A stretch of 64,000 bases of DNA from Vibrio agarivorans (GTDB taxonomy: Bacteria; Pseudomonadota; Gammaproteobacteria; Enterobacterales; Vibrionaceae): assembly GCF_030409635.1 (NCBI RefSeq), contig NZ_JAUFQF010000001.1, forward strand, positions 868,001 to 932,000, given 5' to 3'. Shown here one piece after another: positions 37,261 to 44,819 of this stretch; position 1 is the first letter of the stretch; each line of letters begins with the position of its first letter. The notes under the pieces were generated by a model. That model did no database searches, was not told the DNA's origin, and saw only the letters and a list, made by a program, of their open reading frames with translations. A program made the translations under genes and the position numbers.

Positions 37261-37539
37261 CTATAGGATGTTTCTACGGCGAGCTTCTTTCTTAAAGCTG
37301 GATTCACGATAAAACCAGAGTACACAATTTGCGAGTAGCATTAACGCAGCAAACAGCACAAAATTAGACAGCTGACTCTGCAAAAACACATCAATCCCCT
37401 GCGCTTTGATTGAAGAGTATTGGAAAACAACACTGAAAACCAAATAGAAAGAAAATGCACCTAGTGTGCTTTTTGAAAGCCAAGCGAAGAAACCCTGCTC
37501 GCGCTTCTTTTGCCAAATATCAAATACTTTATCGTTCAT
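37261..37539 (-). CDS. Small two-helix membrane protein
   Basis: The 92-aa protein has two hydrophobic segments (ALGAFSFYLVFSVVF region and NFVLFAALMLLANCVLWF) and a basic C-terminus (KKEARRRN), with the N-terminus likely inside. No family is recognised. Confidence 0.6.
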   Translation of the reverse strand: MNDKVFDIWQKKREQGFFAWLSKSTLGAFSFYLVFSVVFQYSSIKAQGIDVFLQSQLSNFVLFAALMLLANCVLWFYRESSFKKEARRRNIL

Positions 37540-37722
37540 AAATCAGCCTAACTTGGTGGTCCTTTTGCAATCTTCGCTGCCACTGCCTGCTCACATAGCA
37601 CCGCTATTGATTCGCTACACAGCAACAGCTTAACCTAAGCTATTGTGCCGTATAGGCTAAACCCAACAATGGAATGATATTGTGAGCCCCTCTTAAAGAG
37701 TTGTTATAGCAAGTTTTCACGA

Positions 37723-38016
37723 CTATAAATTGTGTTCAGCTCGCTCATCTTTGCACTCATATGAGCCCATTTCAAACTCACGACAAATCCAAGGTCGATT
37801 TTCATAGATAGTACACATGAAGCTTTGTCGGTCTAAGGCTGAACACCAGCCATCTGAGAGCCTCAGCATCGTTTCACTACCCCAAATATCACGTTTAATG
37901 TGTTCTTCTGGTACACCTGTGTCTGAGATGATCATGACCTCTAGTCGGCAGCAGCAAGCCTTACAATTAGAGCACAAAACTTCGGAAGGGGATTGAGTTT
38001 GGATGGGTATATTCAT
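37723..38016 (-). CDS. YkgJ-family cysteine cluster protein, short
   Basis: This 97-aa protein has the cluster CSNCKACCCRLEV, then WCSALDRQSFMCTIYENRPWICREFEMG. It belongs to the same metal-binding family as the 133-aa gene at 35350 but to another subgroup. ATG 38016 is preferred over the upstream frame. Function unknown. Confidence 0.78.
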   Translation of the reverse strand: MNIPIQTQSPSEVLCSNCKACCCRLEVMIISDTGVPEEHIKRDIWGSETMLRLSDGWCSALDRQSFMCTIYENRPWICREFEMGSYECKDERAEHNL

Positions 38017-38132
38017 AAAGCATATCTTCAAGGTCAATTGTGCATTATACCTTAATTTACCTACGCTTCCTGATGTTTAATTACACTTAGTGGGATAACA
38101 CCACATGAGGTTAGACTATTGCTTAAAGAGGT

Positions 38133-38268
38133 CTATTTATGATGTTCTTTACTCCATGAATGCTCAGCATACTTTTTAGAAATTAGTTGATGGATGTGAA
38201 GCCCTGTCTTTCGAACCAGATACCAATCTATCACTGCCAAAAATGACCAATCCTATTATCGTTCCCAT
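38133..38268 (-). pseudogene. Tiny membrane ORF broken by a one-base frameshift
   Basis: ATG 38268 has an excellent ribosome site (AAGGAGG, six bases upstream). The frame reads MGTIIGLVI; if one T of a T5 run is ignored it continues as LAVIDWYLVRKTGLHIH to KEHHK, 44 residues in all, one membrane helix and a basic tail. As written it ends after 30 residues. A sequencing error, a real frameshift or slippage at the T run are all possible. Confidence 0.4.
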
Positions 38269-38382
38269 CTAAAACCTCCTTGCACATCGAATCATAACTC
38301 TATCAAACCACTGATAAATTAGATAAGCAGGAAAGCCTAATAAAGCGGCCACCATCACCCACGTTCGAAAGATGCTAGTCAT
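38269..38382 (-). CDS. 37-aa single-helix membrane peptide
   Basis: The frame MTSIFRTWVMVAALLGFPAY, then LIYQWFDRVMIRCARRF has one hydrophobic helix and a strongly basic end. Its TAG stop directly abuts the ATG of the next tiny ORF (TAGATG), so the two would be coupled. The ribosome site of this one is poor. It lies just beyond the last attC relic and may be a cassette product; no function is shown. Confidence 0.35.
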   Translation of the reverse strand: MTSIFRTWVMVAALLGFPAYLIYQWFDRVMIRCARRF

Positions 38383-38402
38383 CTTATATACGATTCGGGG
38401 GG

Positions 38403-38468
38403 ATGGCGTCATGTGGGATGAAAATATTGCTAAAAATTAGCTATTGACGCCATAGTCGTTTGTTATAG
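38403..38468 (-). repeat. Degenerate attC site after higA2
   Basis: On the minus strand the higA2 stop runs into CTATAACAAACG, the typical left end of Vibrio attC sites. A perfect 9-bp inverted repeat follows (ATGGCGTCA at 38403-38411 against TGACGCCAT at 38445-38453). No GTTRRRY right end is seen, so the site is probably dead. Confidence 0.4.
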
Positions 38469-38777
38469 CTCTGCGATGTGCGACAGAGTTTCTGGGTGAC
38501 GTTGTACCAATTTTAGAAGAGTAACAGCTTGCCCATTTGGTGCGCTACGTCCCTGCTCCCAGTTTTCTAATGTACGCGATGATGTATGTAGCAAACGGGC
38601 AAATACACCACGAGACATATTAAATTGCTCACGAATACTTACTATCTCATCAGGCGAGATGTTTAACTCGTTGATGTCATTAACTTGGTGCGTTTTCAGA
38701 GTTACTTTACCCTCTGAATGCTCCTTAGCTTCAACAAGTGCTGAACTGAGTTCTGCAAATAGGTCACGATTGCTCAT
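38463..38777 (-). CDS. higA2: HigA2-type antitoxin (XRE family)
   Basis: This 104-aa protein matches the Vibrio cholerae HigA2 antitoxin as I recall it over its full length. It has an intrinsically disordered N-terminal toxin-neutralising part (residues 1-35) and a helix-turn-helix (SRGVFARLLHTSSRTLENWEQG). It overlaps the toxin frame by 14 bases, so the pair is one transcript with the toxin gene first. Because the toxin frame carries a nonsense codon, this antitoxin may now be unopposed. Confidence 0.85.
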   Translation of the reverse strand: MSNRDLFAELSSALVEAKEHSEGKVTLKTHQVNDINELNISPDEIVSIREQFNMSRGVFARLLHTSSRTLENWEQGRSAPNGQAVTLLKLVQRHPETLSHIAEL

Positions 38778-39096
38778 TGCGCCACGCCTCCATAAAAGCC
38801 TTTAACTGTTTCTTTTGATCTGCGGTTAAGTCTGACATTTCATTTTTGCTGTAAATGGTAAGTAAATAGAAACGACGCTTTTCATCGAGGAAGTAATAGA
38901 TAACACGTGAACCACCACGCTTGCCTTTACCTTTACTTGCAACTCGAATCTTCCGCAAACCACCTGTACCTTGAATTACGTCACCTTGCTTCGGGTTCGA
39001 CATAAGTTCGGCTTGGAACAGTCGAAATTCCTAGTCAATGAGGTATTCATTTCGGTACTTTTCAAATATGGTTGATTCAACAAATACACTTTTCAT
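38764..39096 (-). pseudogene. higB2: HigB2-type toxin gene with in-frame TAG at codon 22
   Basis: From ATG 39096 the frame reads MKSVFVESTIFEKYRNEYLI, D, then TAG (39031-39033), then continues in the same frame EFRLFQAELMSNPKQGDVI to the normal end, 110 codons as in V. cholerae HigB2. Only one base (GAG or GAA-type Glu to TAG) separates it from an intact toxin. HigB2 is a RelE-fold, ribosome-dependent mRNase. The Arg/Lys-rich catalytic part (RKIRVASKGKGKRGGSRVIY) is intact, but restart at ATG 39003 would lose 31 residues. Confidence 0.85.
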
Positions 39097-39105
39097 AAGC
39101 AAAGT

Positions 39106-39150
39106 GTACGCAAGTAACGTATGGATAGCAAACTGTACGTGAATAACGTA
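39106..39150. promoter_or_regulatory. Two operator-like repeats upstream of higB2
   Basis: GTACGCAAGTAACGTA (39106-39121) and GTACGTGAATAACGTA (39135-39150) are 13/16 identical, each ending in ACGTA, 29 bp apart, directly upstream of the toxin start. They are likely HigA2 binding sites. Confidence 0.55.
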
Positions 39151-39183
39151 GTGATTAGGTTTTGGAATGAGAAGCCGAACAGA

Positions 39184-39308
39184 GCTATAGCCCTGGTAAG
39201 GTGCGAGCAGCGCAATACCGATGCCTCCGCATACCACCTTAATCACTAAAACCAACGCATAGTAAAAATGCCACGCGTTGCGAATCACTCTTAAATGCTT
39301 TGTTGAAC
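39184..39308 (-). repeat. VCR-type attC site (right core damaged)
   Basis: On the minus strand GTTCAAC (fits RYYYAAC) is followed by AAAGCATTTAAGAGTGATTC and GCAACGCGTGGC, and ends near CCAGGGCTATAGC. Length about 125 bases and the ACGCGTGGC block match Vibrio superintegron repeats. The expected GTTA of the right core is reduced to TA, apparently a two-base loss. The left core is also the junction with an IS91-type element. Confidence 0.7.
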
Positions 39309-39387
39309 GAAGCCGCTCTGCGGCAGAGTAAAGCGCACATACTTCTATTACCACCATCACTCGATGGTCAACATAGGAGTCTACACC

Positions 39388-40209
39388 ATGAACCCCACCG
39401 ACACTGAACGCTACCACTCACTTTATGAACAACACCTTACCAACCTAAAGCTCCAAGGTAAACGACCAGCAACCATCGATGCCTACTCACGTCCTGTTCG
39501 TCGTATTACTCAGTTCTTTGGTTGTTGCCCTGACACACTCAGTAAGCAACAACTCAAGCGCTATTTCGCCACTCTCATTGAGACCCACTCATGGAGTACC
39601 GTCAAGCTTAACCGTAATGGATTGCAGTTCTTCTATCGTTACACCCTTAATAAAAAGTGGGAATGGCTCGATATCGTAAGACCGCCCCACGTCAGTAAGG
39701 TGCCTGATGTCATTACCCCGCAGCAAGTGGCTCTGCTTATTAACCGATGCTTTGAGCATTACATGGGAGCAAGTATGAGTACGTTTATCGAATTGCTCCG
39801 CACCAATAAAGATGAGCTTGAGCACTACCTTCATCAACAAAAAATCAGCGCCCAAGTCAGCAACGACATACGCTCTGCGATCCAAGCGGCTTCCAGCGTG
39901 CTAAAGAGCTTCGCCGAAAGACAAAACAAAGGCGCATTAGGCTTTACTGCCGTGCTGCATACTCACAATAGGCAACGTGATCTGCATCCCCACCTACATA
40001 TTATCGTCGCGGGTGGGCGGTATGACTCACCCAAACAAGTTTGGCACAAAGACAATAAGCAATACTTGTTCAATGCCTTCGCACTGGCAAAGGTATGGCG
40101 AGCCCGACTATTAAGCGCAATCAATAAGCACCCCCAGTTATGGCGACCAAGAGTCAAGCGACTCGGAGCTGTCCTTGCTGCCAACACGAAATGGTGTGTG
40201 TGGGAATAA
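39388..40209 (+). pseudogene. Fused fragments of IS91-type recombinase and transposase
   Basis: Residues 1-120 (from ATG 39388, AGGAG site) are the N-terminal SAM-like domain of an IS91-linked tyrosine recombinase, ending PQQVALLINR before any catalytic residue. A second start with GGGAGC lies at ATG 39775 (MSTFIELLRTNKDELEHYL), the transposase N-terminus. The zinc-binding part is then missing, and the frame resumes at the HUH nickase segment (TAVLHTHNRQRDLHPHLHII). It stops soon after KWCVWE, before the catalytic Tyr. So both proteins are dead. Confidence 0.75.
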
Positions 40210-40317
40210 CCCGACCGAGATAGCCGAAAGGCGAACATAATAAGGAGAATGGCGAGGGACAAAGAGTAAGGGAGGGAGGCAAGCAAAAAAAGAGAGACGA
40301 ACATACGCTAACCATAT

Positions 40318-40343
40318 GATAAAACGAAACTCTTCGTTTTATC
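40318..40343. repeat. 11-bp inverted repeat near the IS91-type relic end
   Basis: GATAAAACGAA and TTCGTTTTATC form a perfect stem with a 4-base loop. It may be the subterminal hairpin of the rolling-circle element or a terminator. Confidence 0.6.
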
Positions 40344-40431
40344 ACCACTGCGCTCGCCTTGAGAAAACCACCAAGGCGAAGCCACGTCAAAAGATGATCG
40401 TACAATTTACTTATAGAGAGGCGTCGGGCTT

Positions 40432-40487
40432 GTTCAACAACCAGATTAAGCGCTGGCTTCGCAGCGCTTAATCCTTATCTGTTATAC
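40432..40487 (-). repeat. attC site of the DUF2971 cassette
   Basis: On the minus strand GTATAAC (left core) and GTTGAAC (right core, fits GTTRRRY) bound a 56-base palindrome whose centre is a perfect 12-bp stem, GATTAAGCGCTG with CAGCGCTTAATC. The gene's stop codon lies inside the left core, as usual for cassettes. Confidence 0.8.
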
Positions 40488-41240
40488 AAACACTAGCTCG
40501 TATCTATCTCTTACCATTGTCATCTTGTGCATGCTGACATTAAGGTTATGTACTTTATTATAGTGGGCAACCAAATCTTGTAATTTGTCAAAATTGTTTG
40601 CTTGCATTTTTGCTCCAGCGATTACCCCTGTCATTATCTCAGGCCTAAATTTATGAATACCTGGGCCTGCGACGTGTGCTAAACATCTATGTTCCCGCTC
40701 ATAACTCCAATCAGTCGCTTTGACCAAAAACTGCTTTTTGACTGCATCGAACCCCCTTACACCCATATGCGTTTTAGGCATTGATTCAGAGTACTCAACA
40801 GGCCATGACGCTAACGTTCGCTCTGGATAATCTGCCAAATATCTATCATCAGTCTCAAATTCAACGACAAATCCGCGATGCAAGTCGGCATAATGTGACC
40901 ACATCAATATACTGTTTGGATTGTCTGATAGTGAACAAATTCCCCAAGCAGAAGCTAAATCCTGAGCTATTGCACCTTGTTCCATCGAACGTTGAATGTT
41001 AGCCAACATTACGCTTTTCTTTTGAATTCTTTGGGCAGGCGATAACTTTAGATGTTCCCCTGCAGCTTTTAGTAAATCAGATCTTTCATTTATAACGTAT
41101 TCCATCGACTTTTCGATGTCATAGTTTACGACACAATCAAAAGGGTCATTGAACTCAGAATATGAAGAGAACTTCATTGTATTGTGAGTCAGTATGTTCA
41201 ATGAGCCATCATTAAAAGGCACATATTTGTATAGCTTCAC
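40482..41240 (-). CDS. DUF2971-family protein, integron cassette gene
   Basis: The 252-aa protein begins MKLYKYVPFNDGSLNILTHN and contains FSSYSEFNDPFDC, WGICSLSDNPNSILMWSHYA and GFVVEFET, the DUF2971 pattern. Function is unknown; the family is frequent in defence islands and mobile DNA. GTG 41240 has AGGATTATTTC before it. It is bounded by an attC site at its 3' end and a core sequence (GTTATAC) 16 bases before its start, so it is a complete cassette. Confidence 0.78.
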   Translation of the reverse strand: MKLYKYVPFNDGSLNILTHNTMKFSSYSEFNDPFDCVVNYDIEKSMEYVINERSDLLKAAGEHLKLSPAQRIQKKSVMLANIQRSMEQGAIAQDLASAWGICSLSDNPNSILMWSHYADLHRGFVVEFETDDRYLADYPERTLASWPVEYSESMPKTHMGVRGFDAVKKQFLVKATDWSYEREHRCLAHVAGPGIHKFRPEIMTGVIAGAKMQANNFDKLQDLVAHYNKVHNLNVSMHKMTMVRDRYELVFV

Positions 41241-41255
41241 GAAATAATCCTGTTT

Positions 41256-41274
41256 GTATAACGCCTTGTTATAT
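41256..41274. repeat. Collapsed attC site between ccdAB and DUF2971 cassettes
   Basis: GTATAAC-GCCTT-GTTATAT: two core sites in inverted order with only five bases between them. The whole hairpin between the cores has been lost, so this is probably a deleted or recombined attC junction. Confidence 0.55.
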
Positions 41275-41328
41275 GCCTAGCTTTCACCTATACTCAATGC
41301 GCACCATCAATACGCATAGGATTACTTT

Positions 41329-41574
41329 ATGAGAAACACATATAGCACACATGCACCTAAAAAGGCTACAAACCTTAGCCTAAACAGTGAGTTACTTGCC
41401 GAAGCTAAGCGCCTAAACATCAACCTATCAGCAACAATGGAAAAGGCTTTGGAAAAGGAAGTAAAACAACAATTGAAAGCCGAATGGCTAGAACAAAATG
41501 CCGAAGCTATTGAAGCTTGTAACGACTTAACTGCAAAACACGGACTATTTTCCGATTCATACCGAGTATTCTAA
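41329..41574 (+). CDS. ccdA: CcdA-type antitoxin
   Basis: The 81-aa protein has the CcdA layout: an N-terminal ribbon-helix-helix (KKATNLSLNSELLAEAKRLN) and a C-terminal toxin-binding tail (EWLEQNAEAIEACNDLTAKHG). ATG 41329 has AGGATTACTTT upstream. Its TAA stop shares a base with the ccdB start. It opposes the array direction, as toxin-antitoxin cassettes with their own promoter often do. Confidence 0.85.
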   Translation: MRNTYSTHAPKKATNLSLNSELLAEAKRLNINLSATMEKALEKEVKQQLKAEWLEQNAEAIEACNDLTAKHGLFSDSYRVF

Positions 41575-41891
41575 TGGCACAATTTACGCTTTATAAAAAC
41601 AACGATAAGAGCACCGCAAACGCTTACCCATATTTTGTCGATGTCCAAAGCGAGTTGCTAGATTCACTGAATACTCGCTTGGTGATTCCCTTAACTCCTA
41701 TCGAGCTGTTAGAGAAAAAAGCCCCTAGCCACCTGTGCCCTACGATCCATATTGATGAAGGTGACTTTGTGATTCTTACTCAACAAATGGCTAGTGTACC
41801 AACTAAAATCCTTACGACCCCAGTCAATGAGCTAAGCACGTTTAGAAACGAAATTATCGCTGCTATCGACTTTTTGATTACTGGCATATAA
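41574..41891 (+). CDS. ccdB: CcdB-type gyrase toxin
   Basis: This 105-aa protein matches CcdB: start AQFTLYKNNDKSTANAYPYF, then VDVQSELLDSLNTRLVIPL and the C-terminal helix FRNEIIAAIDFLITGI. The last three residues resemble the W-G-I/I-T-G-I end that contacts GyrA. It looks intact. It would trap DNA gyrase on DNA unless bound by CcdA. The stop lies inside the attC core, so the cassette is tightly packed. Confidence 0.87.
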   Translation: MAQFTLYKNNDKSTANAYPYFVDVQSELLDSLNTRLVIPLTPIELLEKKAPSHLCPTIHIDEGDFVILTQQMASVPTKILTTPVNELSTFRNEIIAAIDFLITGI

Positions 41892-41984
41892 CGCCTTACT
41901 AAGCTGTGAGTAAACGTGTGCCATGTCTGAGCGCTAGCGAGTTCGGCACGCGTTTGCGAGTCAGACTTAAGCAATTTGTTAGCT
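41886..41984 (-). repeat. attC site between the 314-aa gene and ccdAB cassettes
   Basis: On the minus strand AGCTAAC opens and GTTATAT closes a 99-base imperfect palindrome with the Vibrio-type blocks AAATTGCTTAAG, CAAACGCGTGCC, GGCACACGTTTA and CTTAGTAAGGC. The left core contains the stop codon of the minus-strand gene and the right core that of ccdB. Confidence 0.85.
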
Positions 41985-42923
41985 AGGTGTTATCCCGCAT
42001 TTTGTAATGGAAGACAAGTATGATAGTTCGCTTGCCCCAATGGCATCTTTATGTACTTTCGCTTTAGTTGGAGTAATTTTAATGCTTGATGCTGCACCTC
42101 CTAAAATGAAAGCCCCTAGCTTAAATACTGGATCATCAAAGAAATGACTGAAACTAATACCTCCAACGAATGAAGTGCTACTCAACTCTCGAGATACATT
42201 CAGGTTGGCAAAATCACAAAAGCCAAACTTTTCTTTACTAACGGTATTCAAGTCTGAAATGGCGCTATTTAGCTGCTTTGCATAAAAGCCTCTTGCAGTG
42301 TTTGAGTCATTAGAATTTGTAATTTTGAGGTACAAATCTGTCAGGGTATCTGCGAGAGCATCCAATTCATCGGTTCGTTTGCATTTAAAGTCTAAAATCG
42401 ATTCAATAGGAATATCAGCTCGAGGCACTGGCAGGCAGTTTTTTAGTTCCATTTTTGCTGTTAACTGCTCAACTTCATGTTCTTTAGGTAAAACTAACTC
42501 ACTACCATTTTGATGAATAGTCCACTTTATTGGATCTTTTTTAATTAGTTCTCCCATCTTCTCACTAGCCAGTAAAAAGTGGTCATTCTGGAGATATTTG
42601 ACCAATTGCTGGCCAAAAGGGTCCATAGCAGCTTGTTGCGTTGGGTCGCAATACAATCCACCTCCTGTCCACTTAACATACCCCAAGCTTTGATCCCAAT
42701 CTGGATTACCTGCTGTTTTCAATGACAAGATGCCAGCTTTACTTAATAGCTCTTTCTCTTTATCTAACTCACAACGTATTGGAAGAGCATCAACAAGAGC
42801 TATTTCATCCCAATACAAACAAAAATACCTTAAAAGCTCAGGAGTTATGTCCGCTGAAATAGATAATTTAGAAGCTGTTACATTGACGGCATACGCAGAC
42901 ATTACTACACCATTCCCAATCAT
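41979..42923 (-). CDS. Unknown 314-aa integron cassette protein
   Basis: The protein begins MIGNGVVMSAYAVNVTASKL and includes YFCLYWDEIALVDALP, CDPTQQAAMDPFGQQLVKYL and a C-terminal glycine-rich part (FKLGAFILGGAASSIKITP). I do not recognise a characterised family; it has the look of DUF6236-like cassette proteins. ATG 42923 has AGGAG seven bases upstream. It is bounded on both sides by attC sites, so it is a full cassette in the array direction. Confidence 0.7.
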   Translation of the reverse strand: MIGNGVVMSAYAVNVTASKLSISADITPELLRYFCLYWDEIALVDALPIRCELDKEKELLSKAGILSLKTAGNPDWDQSLGYVKWTGGGLYCDPTQQAAMDPFGQQLVKYLQNDHFLLASEKMGELIKKDPIKWTIHQNGSELVLPKEHEVEQLTAKMELKNCLPVPRADIPIESILDFKCKRTDELDALADTLTDLYLKITNSNDSNTARGFYAKQLNSAISDLNTVSKEKFGFCDFANLNVSRELSSTSFVGGISFSHFFDDPVFKLGAFILGGAASSIKITPTKAKVHKDAIGASELSYLSSITKCGITPS

Positions 42924-42951
42924 CAACTTACTCCTAATTCAAATGTAACCT

Positions 42952-43009
42952 AGCTAACGCTTAAGCATTTATCCATTGTCGAAGCACACTCGATAAATGC
43001 CTGTTGGAC
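42952..43009 (-). repeat. attC site upstream of the 314-aa cassette gene
   Basis: On the minus strand GTCCAAC (fits RYYYAAC) and GTTAGCT bound a 58-base palindrome with a 9-bp stem (GCATTTATC with GATAAATGC). The cassette it belonged to, to the right, has been replaced by an IS91-type element. Confidence 0.78.
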
Positions 43010-43217
43010 TGAGCCGCTTCTTTCTATGGAATTTGCTTTTTTCTACTCATTCCCTTTCTGGCTACGCTGCTCGCACAAGCTCTGCTAAAGCCTGCAATTT
43101 TTATCGTAGCCATCTGTCGCCAAGGTATTAATTATACTTGTTGCATAACCATTTTTGAAGCGAACAATATCCCTCCCTCGCACTTCAACTGCGATTTGTT
43201 CTCTTATGAACTACCCA

Positions 43218-43773
43218 CTAGCTCAGTCGTTCTTTTTCAGCAATGGCGCGCGGTCGAACCGTTATCCCTATCAAAACCATCGAACGATTCTTACAGTTCG
43301 GACAGCAAGGCTTTTCCTTATGCACTTCTGTCACTTCATCAAGCTGCTCACTGAGATTTTTTCTGATGTCCGCTATTGCTCTGGCTCGTATTGCATTGGC
43401 TAAAAAGCCGTAGTAACGGATCCTCATCAACCCTTTGGGCAGCACATGAAGCAGCAGCCGCCTAAGCATCTCTCCCGGACTACAGCACATTTGCTTCAAT
43501 GTCTTTGATTGATGATCTTTAAAGGTCATTTCGATGCTGCCATTGCTGCCTCATCTGCTCTTGGCAATTAGGGCAGTGACGATCTCGGCAAGAGCAATAC
43601 CAAGTCTCATCATGACCACACTTTTCACACCGCCATTCATAGGTGCCCATTCTTTCAGTTCGACAGTCCCGAAGATGGTGCAGGACCTGCCACTGCCTTG
43701 GCGTGATCTTGGCTTTGTTGATTTCATCCAGTCCCTGAGTAAGCACGGTTTGATACGGAGATAAAACGTTCAT
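43218..43773 (-). pseudogene. IS91-type transposase with large internal deletion and frameshift
   Basis: The first 84 residues (from ATG 43773, overlapping the recombinase stop) carry the zinc-binding N-terminus: CEKCGHDETWYCSCRDRHCP. The frame then ends and the C-terminal part (DHQSKTLKQMCCSPGEMLRR, VLPKGLMRIRYYGFLA) follows in another frame. The central HUH/Tyr catalytic part, some 200 residues in intact relatives, is missing. Confidence 0.8.
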
Positions 43774-44624
43774 TCCGCGCCCCATAACCGCTCTATCAGA
43801 TCAAACTCGTTACTGCTGTTGCCCTCGCTATAGTGACCAATCCAGTGTGTATACCTTAAAGTGGTTTGGATGCTCGAATGACCAAGATGCCGCTGTAAAA
43901 CATTCAGTGGCATGCCCGACTCAAGCTGATGAGTAGCATAGGCATGCCGCAATGCGTGTATCCCCCCTTCCTTCTTGACACCCGCAGCACGCTTTGCAGC
44001 TTTAAAACTCCGCTGCATTGAGCTGATATCAAGATGTTGCTCTGGCTCACGACTGGGAAAAAGGACAATCATGGGGTGGTAGTGACGCCAATAATTTCTT
44101 AAGTGGTTTAACTGGCTATCACACAGTGGAACGAACCGATCTTTCTTACCTTTGCCTTGATGAATATGCAGACGTTTCGCCACACCATCAATATCTTTAA
44201 CGTGAAGCGCTACAACTTCACTCACTCGTAGCCCACAACCATAACAAAGCTCGAGTGCCGTTTGATATTTCAGGCTGCGGCAATGGCTGATAATTGCCTT
44301 CACCTCGTTGCGGTTTAACAGCTCTGGTATCTTACTGTCGCGTTTAATTGGAGGGACAAGTCGCTCTTTGAACTCTCTTTTTAGAACGGCCCGATAGAAA
44401 AACACAATGGCGTTGAGCGCCTACAAACACGTACTGCCACACAGGTGTCTTTCATGGGTTAACGAACGTAAATATTGACGGATTTGTTCATCACTCAATT
44501 TGTCCGGGGCACTATGGTAGGTCTCCGACAACTCTGTGACCCAGCGTAGGTAACATTCATGAGTGCGTGGAGAGAAACGCCGAAGCGTCATTTCATCAAT
44601 AAACTGCTGTCTTAAAGGGGTCAT
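43770..44624 (-). pseudogene. IS91-linked tyrosine recombinase with in-frame TAG at codon 68
   Basis: From ATG 44624 (AGAGGA site) the frame reads to CGSTCL, TAG (44421-44423), and continues in the same frame ALNAIVFFYRAVLKREF to a complete catalytic domain. That domain has Arg in CGLRVSEV, HALRHAYATH, LGHSSIQT and the nucleophile Tyr in RYTHWIGHY. CAG (Gln) to TAG is the simplest cause. The protein is otherwise of full length (284 codons). Confidence 0.8.
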
Positions 44625-44757
44625 GATGTATTCCTCTTTCAATGGATACATCATGAGTTTGGCTTATCGAAGACAGTCTAGCGCAGAACTCCGCGAAGCG
44701 GTTTAGTTCAACATCAATATGGCGGCAGTGCTCAACTGCACATACTTTGTTTAATGA

Positions 44758-44790
44758 CAAAAAAAGGGAGCTGACCAAATCAGCTCCCTT
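44758..44790 (-). terminator. Intrinsic terminator of the muk operon
   Basis: On the minus strand AAGGGAGCTGA, TTTGG loop, TCAGCTCCCTT is followed by TTTTTGTC, 30 bases past the mukB stop. Confidence 0.9.
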
Positions 44791-44819
44791 ATCTATTAGT
44801 AACCTCTACTCACGCAGAC

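Larger units (their letters stand above)
39309..40431 (+). mobile_element. Decayed IS91-type element, left copy
   Basis: The remnant carries pieces of a tyrosine recombinase and an HUH transposase (see 39388-40209). Its left end follows GTTGAAC at 39302-39308. The terminal bases after that (CCGCTCTGCGG, 39313-39323) resemble those at the end of the right copy (CCGCTTCGCGG). An 11-bp inverted repeat at 40318-40343 lies near its other end. The exact right boundary is uncertain. Confidence 0.6.
43150..44705 (-). mobile_element. Decayed IS91-type element, right copy
   Basis: It holds a tyrosine recombinase gene followed, with ATGA overlap, by an IS91-type transposase gene, the usual order in this IS subgroup. 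Both are broken. The end upstream of the recombinase is marked by GTTGAAC (minus strand, 44706-44712) followed by TAAACCGCTTCGCGG. The other end is not visible; 43150 is approximate. The 140 bases to the next attC show no gene. Confidence 0.65.

Noticed and set aside
35350-38016. Two YkgJ proteins as a recent duplication
   Set aside because: They differ in length and share only the Cys cluster, so they are separate subfamilies.
40432-43009. Defence island reading of the DUF2971, unknown and ccdAB genes
   Set aside because: Each gene is bounded by attC cores with its own orientation, so they are independent cassettes and not a multi-gene defence operon.
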